A stretch of 64,000 bases of DNA, from assembly GCF_013407925.2 (NCBI RefSeq), contig NZ_CP060201.1:5441001-5505000 (forward strand), in the 5' to 3' direction. Source of the DNA: Pseudomonas protegens. Lineage in GTDB: Bacteria; Pseudomonadota; Gammaproteobacteria; Pseudomonadales; Pseudomonadaceae. Made by a program: the position numbers and the translations under genes. This document shows positions 1 through 15,851 of this stretch, piece by piece. The number at the start of each line of letters is the position of its first letter. The first letter of the stretch is position 1. The notes under the pieces were generated by a model. The model worked only from the letters and a program-made list of their open reading frames with translations. It ran no database searches and was not told the DNA's origin.

Positions 1-214
1 GACCGACGCTGAAGTCGCAGCCCCTGCGGTCCTCGGCATGGATTTCGCGCTCCCGTTGCGAATCGTCGCTGCGCAGGCTCAGGCCGGACGCATAGGTTGC
101 CTGAATGCCGCCGGGCACGGGGGCCTGCTCGGTGCCCGGAAGGTTTTCCAGCAAACGCCCGAGCAGCGCCGTGGTCAGGCGCTGATCGGCTTCAAGGTGC
201 AGTTCCAGGCTCAT
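1..214 (-). CDS. Hypothetical protein, N-terminal part (runs off the window)
   Basis: An open minus-strand frame starts at the ATG at 214-212 and runs past the left edge, so only the first 71 residues are visible (MSLELHLEAD...). A good ribosome site (GAGG) lies 8 nt before the ATG, which supports it as a real gene. The visible part is polar, with no signal peptide or membrane segment. I do not recognise the family. The plus-strand frames over the same bases lack a comparable start site and look like shadows. Confidence 0.6.
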   Translation of the reverse strand, partial: MSLELHLEADQRLTTALLGRLLENLPGTEQAPVPGGIQATYASGLSLRSDDSQREREIHAEDRRGCDFSVG

Positions 215-312
215 GCCGGTACCTCGGGAGTAGCGGAATCGAGGTGCGGATTCTAGCGTCGTCCTGCCTGCCGTACAGCGTTCGCCGACATCGGCATGGA
301 TCGCCTTCGCCC

Positions 313-376
313 GTAGGAGCTGGCTTGCCAGCGAAGGAGCCCGCCAGATCGCCTTCGCCGGCCAGCCATCTCCTAC
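313..376. repeat. REP-type palindromic pair
   Basis: Two inverted copies of the Pseudomonas REP motif: GTAGGAGCTGGCTTGCCAGC at the left and its degenerate reverse complement ending in CTCCTAC at the right. They lie downstream of the isochorismatase-like gene. Related REP copies recur at 29888-29969 and 59605-59628. Likely roles are 3'-end stabilisation or transcription stop; no gene is seen in the surrounding 215-372 gap. Confidence 0.8.
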
Positions 377-834
377 AGCTCGCTACTGCGGATCAGGTGC
401 TTGAAGTGATGCCGCCACAGCTCGATGCCCAGGCCGCCGCTGCGGTCCAGGGACGACCCCACCGTCAGGTCGGTCAGCAGGGTTGGCTGCAATCCGACAT
501 CGAACAGGGCAAAACCCGCCGCCAGCACGCAAGTGTCGGTCTGGATGCGGCACACCAGCACCCGCTCGGGATTTAGGCTTTTCAGGTAATCGAGAATCTC
601 CGTCGTCGGTCCGTAACCGTGCTTGATGAAGACCTTGTCGGCGGCCACCAGGCTTTGGTCGTCCGCCGCCGGTTGCCAGCCCAGTTGCCGGGCGAAGGGC
701 GTGCGGCTTTCGTCATGGCGTTCCACCGTGGCTACCGAGGGCATGCGCCCGAGCAGGCGGTTGATGCCCTCCACCAGCCAGGGCGGTGGGTTGAAGCAGG
801 GTTGTACGTCGATGATCAGCAGTGCTTGGTGCAT
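373..834 (-). CDS. Isochorismatase-like cysteine hydrolase
   Basis: This 153-residue protein is of the isochorismatase-like (cysteine hydrolase) fold. The catalytic triad is visible: Asp9 in LIIDVQ, Lys71 in VFIKHGYG and Cys102 in TDTCVLAAG. It starts at 834 with an AAGGA ribosome site. The family hydrolyses amides or vinyl ethers (nicotinamidase, isochorismatase and others); the exact substrate cannot be read here. It is short for the family (usually 180-210 residues). It lies 56 nt downstream of the VOC-family gene on the same strand and may be co-transcribed with it. There is no PvdS box nearby, so it is probably not part of the siderophore regulon. Confidence 0.8.
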   Translation of the reverse strand: MHQALLIIDVQPCFNPPPWLVEGINRLLGRMPSVATVERHDESRTPFARQLGWQPAADDQSLVAADKVFIKHGYGPTTEILDYLKSLNPERVLVCRIQTDTCVLAAGFALFDVGLQPTLLTDLTVGSSLDRSGGLGIELWRHHFKHLIRSSEL

Positions 835-890
835 GCCGTTGTCCTTGGGAGTGAGGCGAAAAGCCGCTCAGTGTGCCGGTAAATGTCGCC

Positions 891-1259
891 TCAGACGAGG
901 GACGCTGGTTGGCGCAGGCCCATGCAGTTGCCCCAGGGATCCTGCACCTGGCAGATCCATTCGCCGCCTTCGATGACCATCGGCCCGCGATACAGGCGCG
1001 CGCCCAGGGCGGTCAGGCGCTGCACCTCGCCGGGCAGGTCGCTGACGTGCCAATACACCACCGTGCCCGCCGGGCCCTGGCCGACCTTGGCGTCGCTGGG
1101 GACGATTTCCAGGGACAGGCCATCGAGCTGCAAATGGCCGAAATCATCCGGCTCGTGCACCACCCGCCGGGCCCGGGGAAAGGCCTGGGCGTACCACGCG
1201 GTGGCGGCGCGCCAGTCGCTGGCGTGGATCATCACGGCGACGATGGAGGAGTCGGGCAT
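891..1259 (-). CDS. VOC/glyoxalase superfamily protein
   Basis: A 122-residue protein of the vicinal oxygen chelate superfamily (glyoxalase, bleomycin resistance, dioxygenase). It shows the beta-alpha-beta-beta-beta layout, with ASDWRAATAWYAQAF near the N terminus and the closing VQDPWGNCMGLRQP typical of the second half. I chose the ATG at 1259 because homologous sequence begins there; an open frame continues upstream but does not look coding. It may dispose of or bind small electrophiles or antibiotics, but no specific substrate can be assigned. It lies between a TetR gene and an isochorismatase-like gene, all on the minus strand. Confidence 0.75.
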   Translation of the reverse strand: MPDSSIVAVMIHASDWRAATAWYAQAFPRARRVVHEPDDFGHLQLDGLSLEIVPSDAKVGQGPAGTVVYWHVSDLPGEVQRLTALGARLYRGPMVIEGGEWICQVQDPWGNCMGLRQPASLV

Positions 1260-1407
1260 GGGGCGAATTCCGTGGCAGTCAGGCACAAGGGGCAGGGGCC
1301 GCGGTCGGCGCCCGGGCCGGGTGCAAGGTTGCCAGAGGCTCTTGTCGCCATTCAAGCGCCGTTCGAGAAGCGGCGCAGTGCCGATCCGCATCGGCTGCGA
1401 GCTCCGT

Positions 1408-1995
1408 TCAGTGCCCCGGCCGCAGCCCGCGCAGCAGCAGTTCAAGGCCCTGCAGGGAGGCTTGCAGGCGTTGCTCGCCGGGCTCGGCGGCGGCAATCCA
1501 CAGCGCCGCGTCCACCAGGCTGCCGCTGATCAGGCGCGCCAGGGCATGGCTCGGTGCGGGTTCGATCAGCCCGGCGGCGCTCAGGGCCTGCAAGCGTTGG
1601 CTCAGGGAGTCGATGCAATGCTCCTGGGCCGGCCGCCGTTCCCCCAGCACTGCCCGGGCATCCTGCAGGACGATGCGCTGGATCTCCGTTTCCTGGGCCA
1701 TCTCCAGGTAGGCCCGGCAGCGCTCGGCAAAGCCGTGCCACAGGTCGTCGGTCGCGGCGGAGATGGCCTCAAGGCGCTCATCCATTTCACTGTCGATCTG
1801 CTCCACCACCGCCGCCAGCAGCCCCTGCTTGTCACCGAAATGGTGATACAGCGCGCCCCGGGTCAGCCCGGCCTCGGCGGTCAGGTCGTCCATCGAGGTC
1901 CTGGCATAGCCCAGCCGGGCAAAGGCCTGGCGCGCGCTGGCGATCAGCTTGGCGCGGGTTTCTTCGATCATCTCGGCGCGAGGGCGGCTGCTCAT
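1408..1995 (-). CDS. TetR/AcrR-family transcriptional repressor
   Basis: A 195-residue regulator starting MSSRPRAEMIEETRAKLI. The N-terminal 60 residues form the TetR helix-turn-helix (TSMDDLTAEAGLTRGALYHHFGDKQGLL), followed by an all-helical ligand domain. It is divergent from the MFS exporter at 2130, and the 134-bp intergenic region contains two near-identical palindromes. This strongly suggests that it represses the exporter gene and itself, with release by an exported compound. The start at 1995 gives the normal family length; upstream in-frame codons would run through the operators. Confidence 0.9.
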   Translation of the reverse strand: MSSRPRAEMIEETRAKLIASARQAFARLGYARTSMDDLTAEAGLTRGALYHHFGDKQGLLAAVVEQIDSEMDERLEAISAATDDLWHGFAERCRAYLEMAQETEIQRIVLQDARAVLGERRPAQEHCIDSLSQRLQALSAAGLIEPAPSHALARLISGSLVDAALWIAAAEPGEQRLQASLQGLELLLRGLRPGH

Positions 1996-2025
1996 GAACA
2001 CAGTTCTCCAGCAAGGGGTGGATTG

Positions 2026-2042
2026 ACATACGCGGCGTATGT
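2026..2042. promoter_or_regulatory. Palindromic operator 1 (TetR)
   Basis: ACATACGCGGCGTATGT, a 7-bp perfect inverted repeat with a 3-bp centre, about 30 bp upstream of the TetR start. It matches the shape of TetR-family operators and is almost identical to the second copy at 2057. Confidence 0.8.
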
Positions 2043-2056
2043 TCCCATGCTTTTTA

Positions 2057-2073
2057 ACATACGAGGCGTATGT
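2057..2073. promoter_or_regulatory. Palindromic operator 2 (TetR)
   Basis: ACATACGAGGCGTATGT, with the same 7-bp arms as operator 1 and one base changed in the centre. The centres are 31 bp apart, about three helical turns, so repressor dimers would sit on the same DNA face. It lies 56 bp upstream of the MFS start. Confidence 0.8.
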
Positions 2074-2129
2074 GTTTCTACTGCGCGAGCACTTTGTGGC
2101 AAGTTGCAACCCCCAAGGAGTCGTTGTAA

Positions 2130-3302
2130 ATGGCAAACCCCTATCGCGAATTGTTCAAGGCCCCCGGCAGCCGGGCGTTCGTCCTGGCCGGAATGTTGGC
2201 GCGCATGCCGATCTCCATGACCGGCATCGGCCTGATCACCATGCTCGCCCAGTTGCACGGCGGCTACGCCCTGGCCGGCTCGGTGGCGGCGACCTTCGCC
2301 CTGGCCACGGCGTTCTGCGCGCCCCAGGTTTCGCGGCTGGTGGACCGCTACGGCCAGGGCCGGGTCTTGCCCCTGGCGGCGGGCCTGGGGGGCGGGGCAT
2401 TGCTGGCCCTGTTGCTGTGCACCCGTTTGCAGGCGCCGCACTGGACCCTGTTCATCTGCGCCGCCGTGGCCGGCTGCATGCCCAGCATGTCGGCCATGGT
2501 CCGTGCCCGCTGGACCGAGCTGTACCGCGGCCAGCCGCAATTGCAGACCGCCTACGCCCTGGAATCGGTGCTCGATGAAGTCTGCTTCATCATCGGTCCG
2601 CCGTTGTCGGTGGGGCTGTGCGTGGGCCTGTTTCCCGAGGCCGGACCGCTGGGCGCGCTGTTGACGCTGGCCCTGGGGGTTGGCGTGTTCGTCATGCAAA
2701 AAAGCACCGAGCCCCCCGTGCATCCCCACGAGCAGGGGCCGGGCGGCTCGATCATCCGTTCCGGGGAAATCCGCTTGCTGATGCTGCTGATGACGGCCAT
2801 GGGCACCATCGTCGGCGTGGTGGACGTGGTCAGCGTGGCCTTCGCCCAGCAGCAGGGACAACCGGCGGCGGCGAGCATCGTGCTTTCGGTTTACGCCATC
2901 GGCTCGTGCCTGGCGGGCATCGCCTTCGGCGCGCTGAAACTGGCCACGCCCTTGCCCCGATTGTTCATGTATGGCGGCATCGCCACGGCCCTGACCACCT
3001 TGCCGCTGCTGTGGGCGAGCAACATCCTCGGCCTGTCCCTGGCGGTGTTCGTCGCCGGGCTGTTTTTCTCCCCGACCCTGATCGTCGCCATGGCTCTGGT
3101 GGAGCGCATCGTGCCGCCAGCCAAGCTCACCGAGGGCCTGACCTGGCTGGTTACCGGCCTGAGCATCGGCGTGGCCCTGGGGGCCGCCGGTTCCGGTGCG
3201 CTGGTGGACCATTTCGGCGCCCGCAGCGGCTTCTGGCTGGCCCTGGCCGGCGGCGCGGTGGTGCTGGGGGCGGCGCTGCAAAGTTATCGACGCCTGCGCT
3301 GA
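2130..3302 (+). CDS. MFS transporter (probable drug/metabolite exporter)
   Basis: A 390-residue membrane protein with about 12 hydrophobic helices and the MFS layout, including a cytoplasmic loop VSRLVDRYGQGRVLPL between helices 2 and 3 (the motif A region, D-R-x-G-x-R/K type) and a shorter echo near the C terminus (GALVDHFGARSGFW). The start ATG has AAGGAG 10 nt upstream. It is divergent from, and probably repressed by, the TetR regulator. The cargo is unknown. It ends only about 70 bp before the thioesterase gene, but a separate PvdS box lies between them, so it is probably not a dedicated siderophore exporter. Confidence 0.85.
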   Translation: MANPYRELFKAPGSRAFVLAGMLARMPISMTGIGLITMLAQLHGGYALAGSVAATFALATAFCAPQVSRLVDRYGQGRVLPLAAGLGGGALLALLLCTRLQAPHWTLFICAAVAGCMPSMSAMVRARWTELYRGQPQLQTAYALESVLDEVCFIIGPPLSVGLCVGLFPEAGPLGALLTLALGVGVFVMQKSTEPPVHPHEQGPGGSIIRSGEIRLLMLLMTAMGTIVGVVDVVSVAFAQQQGQPAAASIVLSVYAIGSCLAGIAFGALKLATPLPRLFMYGGIATALTTLPLLWASNILGLSLAVFVAGLFFSPTLIVAMALVERIVPPAKLTEGLTWLVTGLSIGVALGAAGSGALVDHFGARSGFWLALAGGAVVLGAALQSYRRLR

Positions 3303-3316
3303 AGCGACCGTCGGAC

Positions 3317-3340
3317 TAATTTGTCCGCCCCGTGCCGCGT
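3317..3340 (+). promoter_or_regulatory. PvdS (iron-starvation sigma) box upstream of the thioesterase gene
   Basis: TAATT, 16 bp, then CGT, against the known PvdS consensus TAAAT-N16/17-CGT. There is one mismatch in the -35 part. The same TAATT variant precedes NRPS1. It lies 35 bp upstream of the GTG start. Confidence 0.65.
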
Positions 3341-3374
3341 TGTTCCTAACAGATCATCTGTCGAGGGACAAACC

Positions 3375-4112
3375 GTGACCCAGTTGAACCTGCTGTGCCT
3401 GCCGTACTCCGGCGCCAGCGCCATGGTCTACAGCCGCTGGCGGCGCAAGCTGCCCCAATGGCTGCACCTGACACCCGTGGAACTGCCCGGGCGCGGCGCC
3501 CGTTACACCGAACCCCTGCACACCGACATGCGGGTGCTGGCGATGCAGCTTGCCCGGGAAATCCAGAGCACGTTGCGCGCGCCCTACGCCCTGTTCGGCC
3601 ACAGCCTGGGGGCCTTGCTGGCCTGCGAACTGGCCCACGCCCTGCGCGCCCTGGGCTGTCCGGAACCGGTGGCGCTGTTCGCCTCAGGGACGGCGGCGCC
3701 GACCTTGCGCAGCGAATACGACCGGGGCTTTGCCGAGCCCAAGAGCGATGAGCAATTGATCGAACAACTGCGCACCCTCAATGGCACCAGCGAAGAGGTA
3801 CTGGCCAACCAGGAATTGATGAGCCTGACCCTGCCGATCCTGCGGGCCGACTTCCTGCTGTGCGGCCGTTTTCGCCCGCTGCAGCGCCCGTTGCTCAATT
3901 GCCCGGTGCACGTGCTGGGGGGCACGACCGACCGCGCCACCAGCGAACAACTGATCGGCTGGAGCAAGGAAACCCATGGCGGCTTTTCGGTGGACATGCT
4001 CGCGGGCGGGCACTTCTTCATTCACGAGCACGAAGCCAAGGTGCTGAGCCTGATCAAGGGCCACCTTGAGGGGCAGCGCCGCCGCCTGCAACCGGCGACC
4101 GTGGTTGTCTGA
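3375..4112 (+). CDS. pvdG: Type II thioesterase of the siderophore pathway (PvdG-like)
   Basis: A 245-residue alpha/beta-hydrolase of the GrsT/type II thioesterase family. The nucleophile is Ser77 in GHSLG, with downstream Asp (GGTTDRAT) and His (LAGGHFFIHEHE). Such enzymes clear mis-loaded or stalled groups from NRPS carrier domains. I chose the GTG at 3375 because GAGGG lies 7 nt upstream and family homology begins at the next residues (TQLNLLCLPYSG). In P. aeruginosa pvdG lies near pvdL; here it sits beside the peptide NRPS genes behind its own PvdS-like box. As no NRPS in this window has an integrated thioesterase, it could also take part in product release, which is inference. Confidence 0.85.
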   Translation: MTQLNLLCLPYSGASAMVYSRWRRKLPQWLHLTPVELPGRGARYTEPLHTDMRVLAMQLAREIQSTLRAPYALFGHSLGALLACELAHALRALGCPEPVALFASGTAAPTLRSEYDRGFAEPKSDEQLIEQLRTLNGTSEEVLANQELMSLTLPILRADFLLCGRFRPLQRPLLNCPVHVLGGTTDRATSEQLIGWSKETHGGFSVDMLAGGHFFIHEHEAKVLSLIKGHLEGQRRRLQPATVVV

Positions 4113-4207
4113 AGGCGCGCCCGGTTGCAGCGCCGGCGCAGGCCGCGAACGGCCCGCCGGAACACAGGGAACCGCCGCGCAGCGGAGTTGACGGTTGCCC
4201 GCCAGGC

Positions 4208-4224
4208 AAGGCCCGGCGGGCCTT
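4208..4224. terminator. Hairpin between convergent genes
   Basis: AAGGCCCGGCGGGCCTT is a perfect 7-bp stem with a 3-nt loop. It lies in the 150-bp gap between the thioesterase (+) and the ferric reductase (-) genes. The TTTG/CTTG flanks are short, so termination may be bidirectional but weak. Confidence 0.5.
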
Positions 4225-4265
4225 TGCGCCGCTTCGCGGGCGCGGCAGCGGCTACCGGCACGGGC

Positions 4266-5234
4266 TCAACCCAGGGAACTGCCCAGGCGCCAGTAGCCCA
4301 TCAGGGTCAGGTTGCGACGTTCCTGGCCGCGCTCGTTGATCAGGTGGCGGCGGATGCTCATCACCGTGGCCGACTCCCCGGCCACCCAGGCGTAGAAGCG
4401 GTTGTCCGCTGGACTGGCGCTTTCCCAGAGGCGTTGTTCAACGTCGCCTTCGGCCACCTTGAGTGGCCGGCGTCCAGCGCTGGCCGGCGGCAGCTCGGCC
4501 AGTTCCCGGGCGGCGTGGATCAGGGGTTCGCCATGTTGCGCCCCCAGCACGTCCCGGGGCAGCCAACTGAGCCGGGTCTGGGGATGACAGTGCAGGTCGA
4601 TGCAATCGCTCTCATGGGGCACCTCGATGAACACCTGCACATCCGGGTAGTCCGGATAGTCCTGCAGCTCTTCGAGAATCCCGGCGATGGCCGGCAGCGC
4701 GGTTTCATCGCCCATCAACAGCACCTTGCTAATCCCGGCCGGCGGCAGCCACTCATAACCACCGGGGTCGCCGCTGTAGGCCTTGTTCGGCACCACCATC
4801 TGCAGGCGATCGCCGGGCCGGGCGTGGCTGGCCCAGGCGGAGGCCGGCCCGTTGACCCCGTGCAGCACGAAATCCACATCCAGCTCCGCGGGCTGCAGGC
4901 GCAAGGCACGAATGGTGTAGGTGCGCATCGGCGGTTGCCGCTCGGCCGGCAACCGGCGCCGGGCGGCTTGCCAGTCGCCCTCCACCGGCAATTGCGGCGG
5001 CGTGCCGTCGGCCCCGGGAAACAGCAGCTTGATGCGCTGGTCCGGCGCCAGGGTGCGGGCCTGGGCGATGTCCTCGCCGCCGAACACCAGGCGGGTCATG
5101 GAGGGGCTGAGGTCGAGGCGTTGCTTGAGTTCGACGTTGATCAGCCGGTAGCCCCGGGGTTGTTGGGCGCCGGCACCGACCAGCTTGCGCAAGCCGTTGG
5201 CCAGTGAGCTGGCCAGGGAAGTGGCTGAGGACAT
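4266..5234 (-). CDS. Siderophore-interacting protein (FAD-dependent ferric-siderophore reductase)
   Basis: A 322-residue protein of the SIP/ViuB family. Near residue 100 it has the FAD-binding RTYTIRAL stretch (RxYT type), then the family block from DFVLHG to SAWASHARPGDRL. The C-terminal SIP region includes DETALPAI and the closing FYAWVAGESATV...GYWRLG. Members reduce ferric siderophores in the cytoplasm to release Fe2+. The start at 5234 has AAGG upstream and gives the usual length. It is divergent from NRPS1 and has a perfect PvdS box. Classical pyoverdine iron release is periplasmic (the Fpv reductase system), so an iron-regulated cytoplasmic SIP reductase here is unexpected. It might serve another siderophore. 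Confidence 0.88.
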   Translation of the reverse strand: MSSATSLASSLANGLRKLVGAGAQQPRGYRLINVELKQRLDLSPSMTRLVFGGEDIAQARTLAPDQRIKLLFPGADGTPPQLPVEGDWQAARRRLPAERQPPMRTYTIRALRLQPAELDVDFVLHGVNGPASAWASHARPGDRLQMVVPNKAYSGDPGGYEWLPPAGISKVLLMGDETALPAIAGILEELQDYPDYPDVQVFIEVPHESDCIDLHCHPQTRLSWLPRDVLGAQHGEPLIHAARELAELPPASAGRRPLKVAEGDVEQRLWESASPADNRFYAWVAGESATVMSIRRHLINERGQERRNLTLMGYWRLGSSLG

Positions 5235-5269
5235 GATCGCGACCTTGTTAAGGAGAAGGTCCTGATTTG

Positions 5270-5293
5270 ACGAGCTGCAAGCGCTTGAATTTA
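5270..5293 (-). promoter_or_regulatory. PvdS box for the ferric reductase gene
   Basis: On the minus strand: TAAAT, 16 bp, CGT, a perfect match to the PvdS consensus, 36 bp before the start codon at 5234. Confidence 0.8.
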
Positions 5294-5330
5294 CCTGGCA
5301 GGACGCTGCCGCCAGTGCGACGCACATGGT

Positions 5331-5354
5331 TAATTTTTCCCCAGGCCCATCCGT
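5331..5354 (+). promoter_or_regulatory. PvdS box for the NRPS operon
   Basis: TAATT, 16 bp, CGT, 57 bp upstream of the NRPS1 ATG. It diverges from the ferric reductase box, with 37 bp between them. Confidence 0.7.
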
Positions 5355-5410
5355 TTCGTAGGGATAGCCGAGCCAACGCTCGATACCCAACATGTACGGA
5401 TGAACCGCCG

Positions 5411-14713
<9,303 letters not shown>

Positions 14714-14734
14714 AGCCGTAATTGAAGAATCATG

Positions 14735-14759
14735 CAGGCGCGCGCGATCGCCGCGCCTG
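14735..14759 (+). other. Intercistronic hairpin between NRPS1 and hydroxylase genes
   Basis: CAGGCGCG and CGCGCCTG form an 8-bp GC-rich stem with a 9-nt loop in the 69-bp gap after the NRPS1 stop. There is no T run, so it is more likely an mRNA-processing or stability element than a terminator. Confidence 0.4.
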
Positions 14760-14782
14760 ATACCGCGAATCGGAGGTGGGTC

Positions 14783-15841
14783 ATGTCGAAATTCGAGTCT
14801 CAAGCCATACCGGCATTGGGCAAGGGACGGCGCAAGAGCTTGAGCCTGGACCAGTCCAGCCTGGTGACGTTCACGCCGCTGTTCGAGAACAGCTCGATTC
14901 CCTTGCTGTGTACGCCCAACGTTCCCGGCGTGGGCCTGGCGCAGTGGGCCGGGGAAAACCGCGAGCTGCTCCAGGAAAAGCTCGATCGGCACGCGACGCT
15001 GCTGTTTCGCGGCTTCGCGGTGCAGGACATCAACGAGTTCAACCAGTGCGTCGATTCGATTTCCGGCGGTGCCCTGGAGTACCTGTTCCGGGCCTCGCCG
15101 CGGACTCAGATCACCAAGAAACTCAATGTCTACAGCTCCACCGACTACCCGGCCGCGGAAAAGATCTTCCCCCACAACGAGCACTCTTATTCCCCGGTGT
15201 TTCCGCTGCACCTGTATTTCTACTGCGACGTGCCGTCGACCACCGGCGGCGAGACGCCATTTGGCGATACCCGGCATTTGCTGGCGCGGATCGATCCGCA
15301 GGTGCGCGAAGCGTTCCAGCGCAAGCGCGTGCTTTACGTGCGCAACTATGGCGACGGCATGGGGCTGCCCTGGCAGACCGTGTTCCAGACCGACAACCGC
15401 GCCGAGGTCGAGGCCTATTGCGCGAAGATCGGCGTGACCCCGGAATGGAAATCCGGCAATCGCCTGCGCACCCGGCAGCAGGGCCCGGCCATGGTCCGCC
15501 ATCCGCGCACTGGCGAAAGCGTGTGGTTCAACCACGCGACCTTCTTCAACGCCCTGACCCTGCCGGAGAGCATCCGCGACAGCCTGCTGGCGGAGTTCGC
15601 GCCCGAGGACCTGCCGCAAAACACCTTCTTTGGCGACGGCAGCCCGATCCCCGATGACTACATCACCCATCTGCAACAGCTCTATCGCGAAGTGATGGTG
15701 GAGTTTCCCTGGGAGAAGGGCGACGTCGTGATGCTCGACAACATCCTCACCCTGCACGCCCGCAACGAATATTCAGGCCCGCGCAAAATACTCACAGCCA
15801 TGGCCGTCCCGCTGAAAAGCACCGACGTGGCCATTGGTTAA
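14783..15841 (+). CDS. SyrP/TauD-family Fe(II)/2-oxoglutarate beta-hydroxylase
   Basis: A 352-residue non-heme iron dioxygenase of the SyrP-like siderophore hydroxylase group. The iron ligands are visible: His131-x-Glu133 (PHNEHSY) and distal His325 (TLHARNEYSGPR), with Arg334 placed to bind 2-oxoglutarate. Such enzymes beta-hydroxylate an amino acid (Asp or His) while it is bound to an NRPS carrier domain. The ATG at 14783 has GGAGG 6 nt upstream. The gene lies exactly between NRPS1 and NRPS2, at the split module. NRPS2 has a degenerate C-like 'interface' domain and a histidine-like A code. I therefore infer a histidyl beta-hydroxylase giving beta-hydroxyhistidine, an iron ligand; Asp loaded on NRPS3 is the alternative substrate. 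Confidence 0.88.
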   Translation: MSKFESQAIPALGKGRRKSLSLDQSSLVTFTPLFENSSIPLLCTPNVPGVGLAQWAGENRELLQEKLDRHATLLFRGFAVQDINEFNQCVDSISGGALEYLFRASPRTQITKKLNVYSSTDYPAAEKIFPHNEHSYSPVFPLHLYFYCDVPSTTGGETPFGDTRHLLARIDPQVREAFQRKRVLYVRNYGDGMGLPWQTVFQTDNRAEVEAYCAKIGVTPEWKSGNRLRTRQQGPAMVRHPRTGESVWFNHATFFNALTLPESIRDSLLAEFAPEDLPQNTFFGDGSPIPDDYITHLQQLYREVMVEFPWEKGDVVMLDNILTLHARNEYSGPRKILTAMAVPLKSTDVAIG

Positions 15842-15851
15842 GGACATCAGC

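Noticed and set aside
14714..14782. PvdS box in the NRPS1-hydroxylase gap
   Set aside because: A TAATT occurs, but the triplet 16 bp later is GCG rather than CGT.
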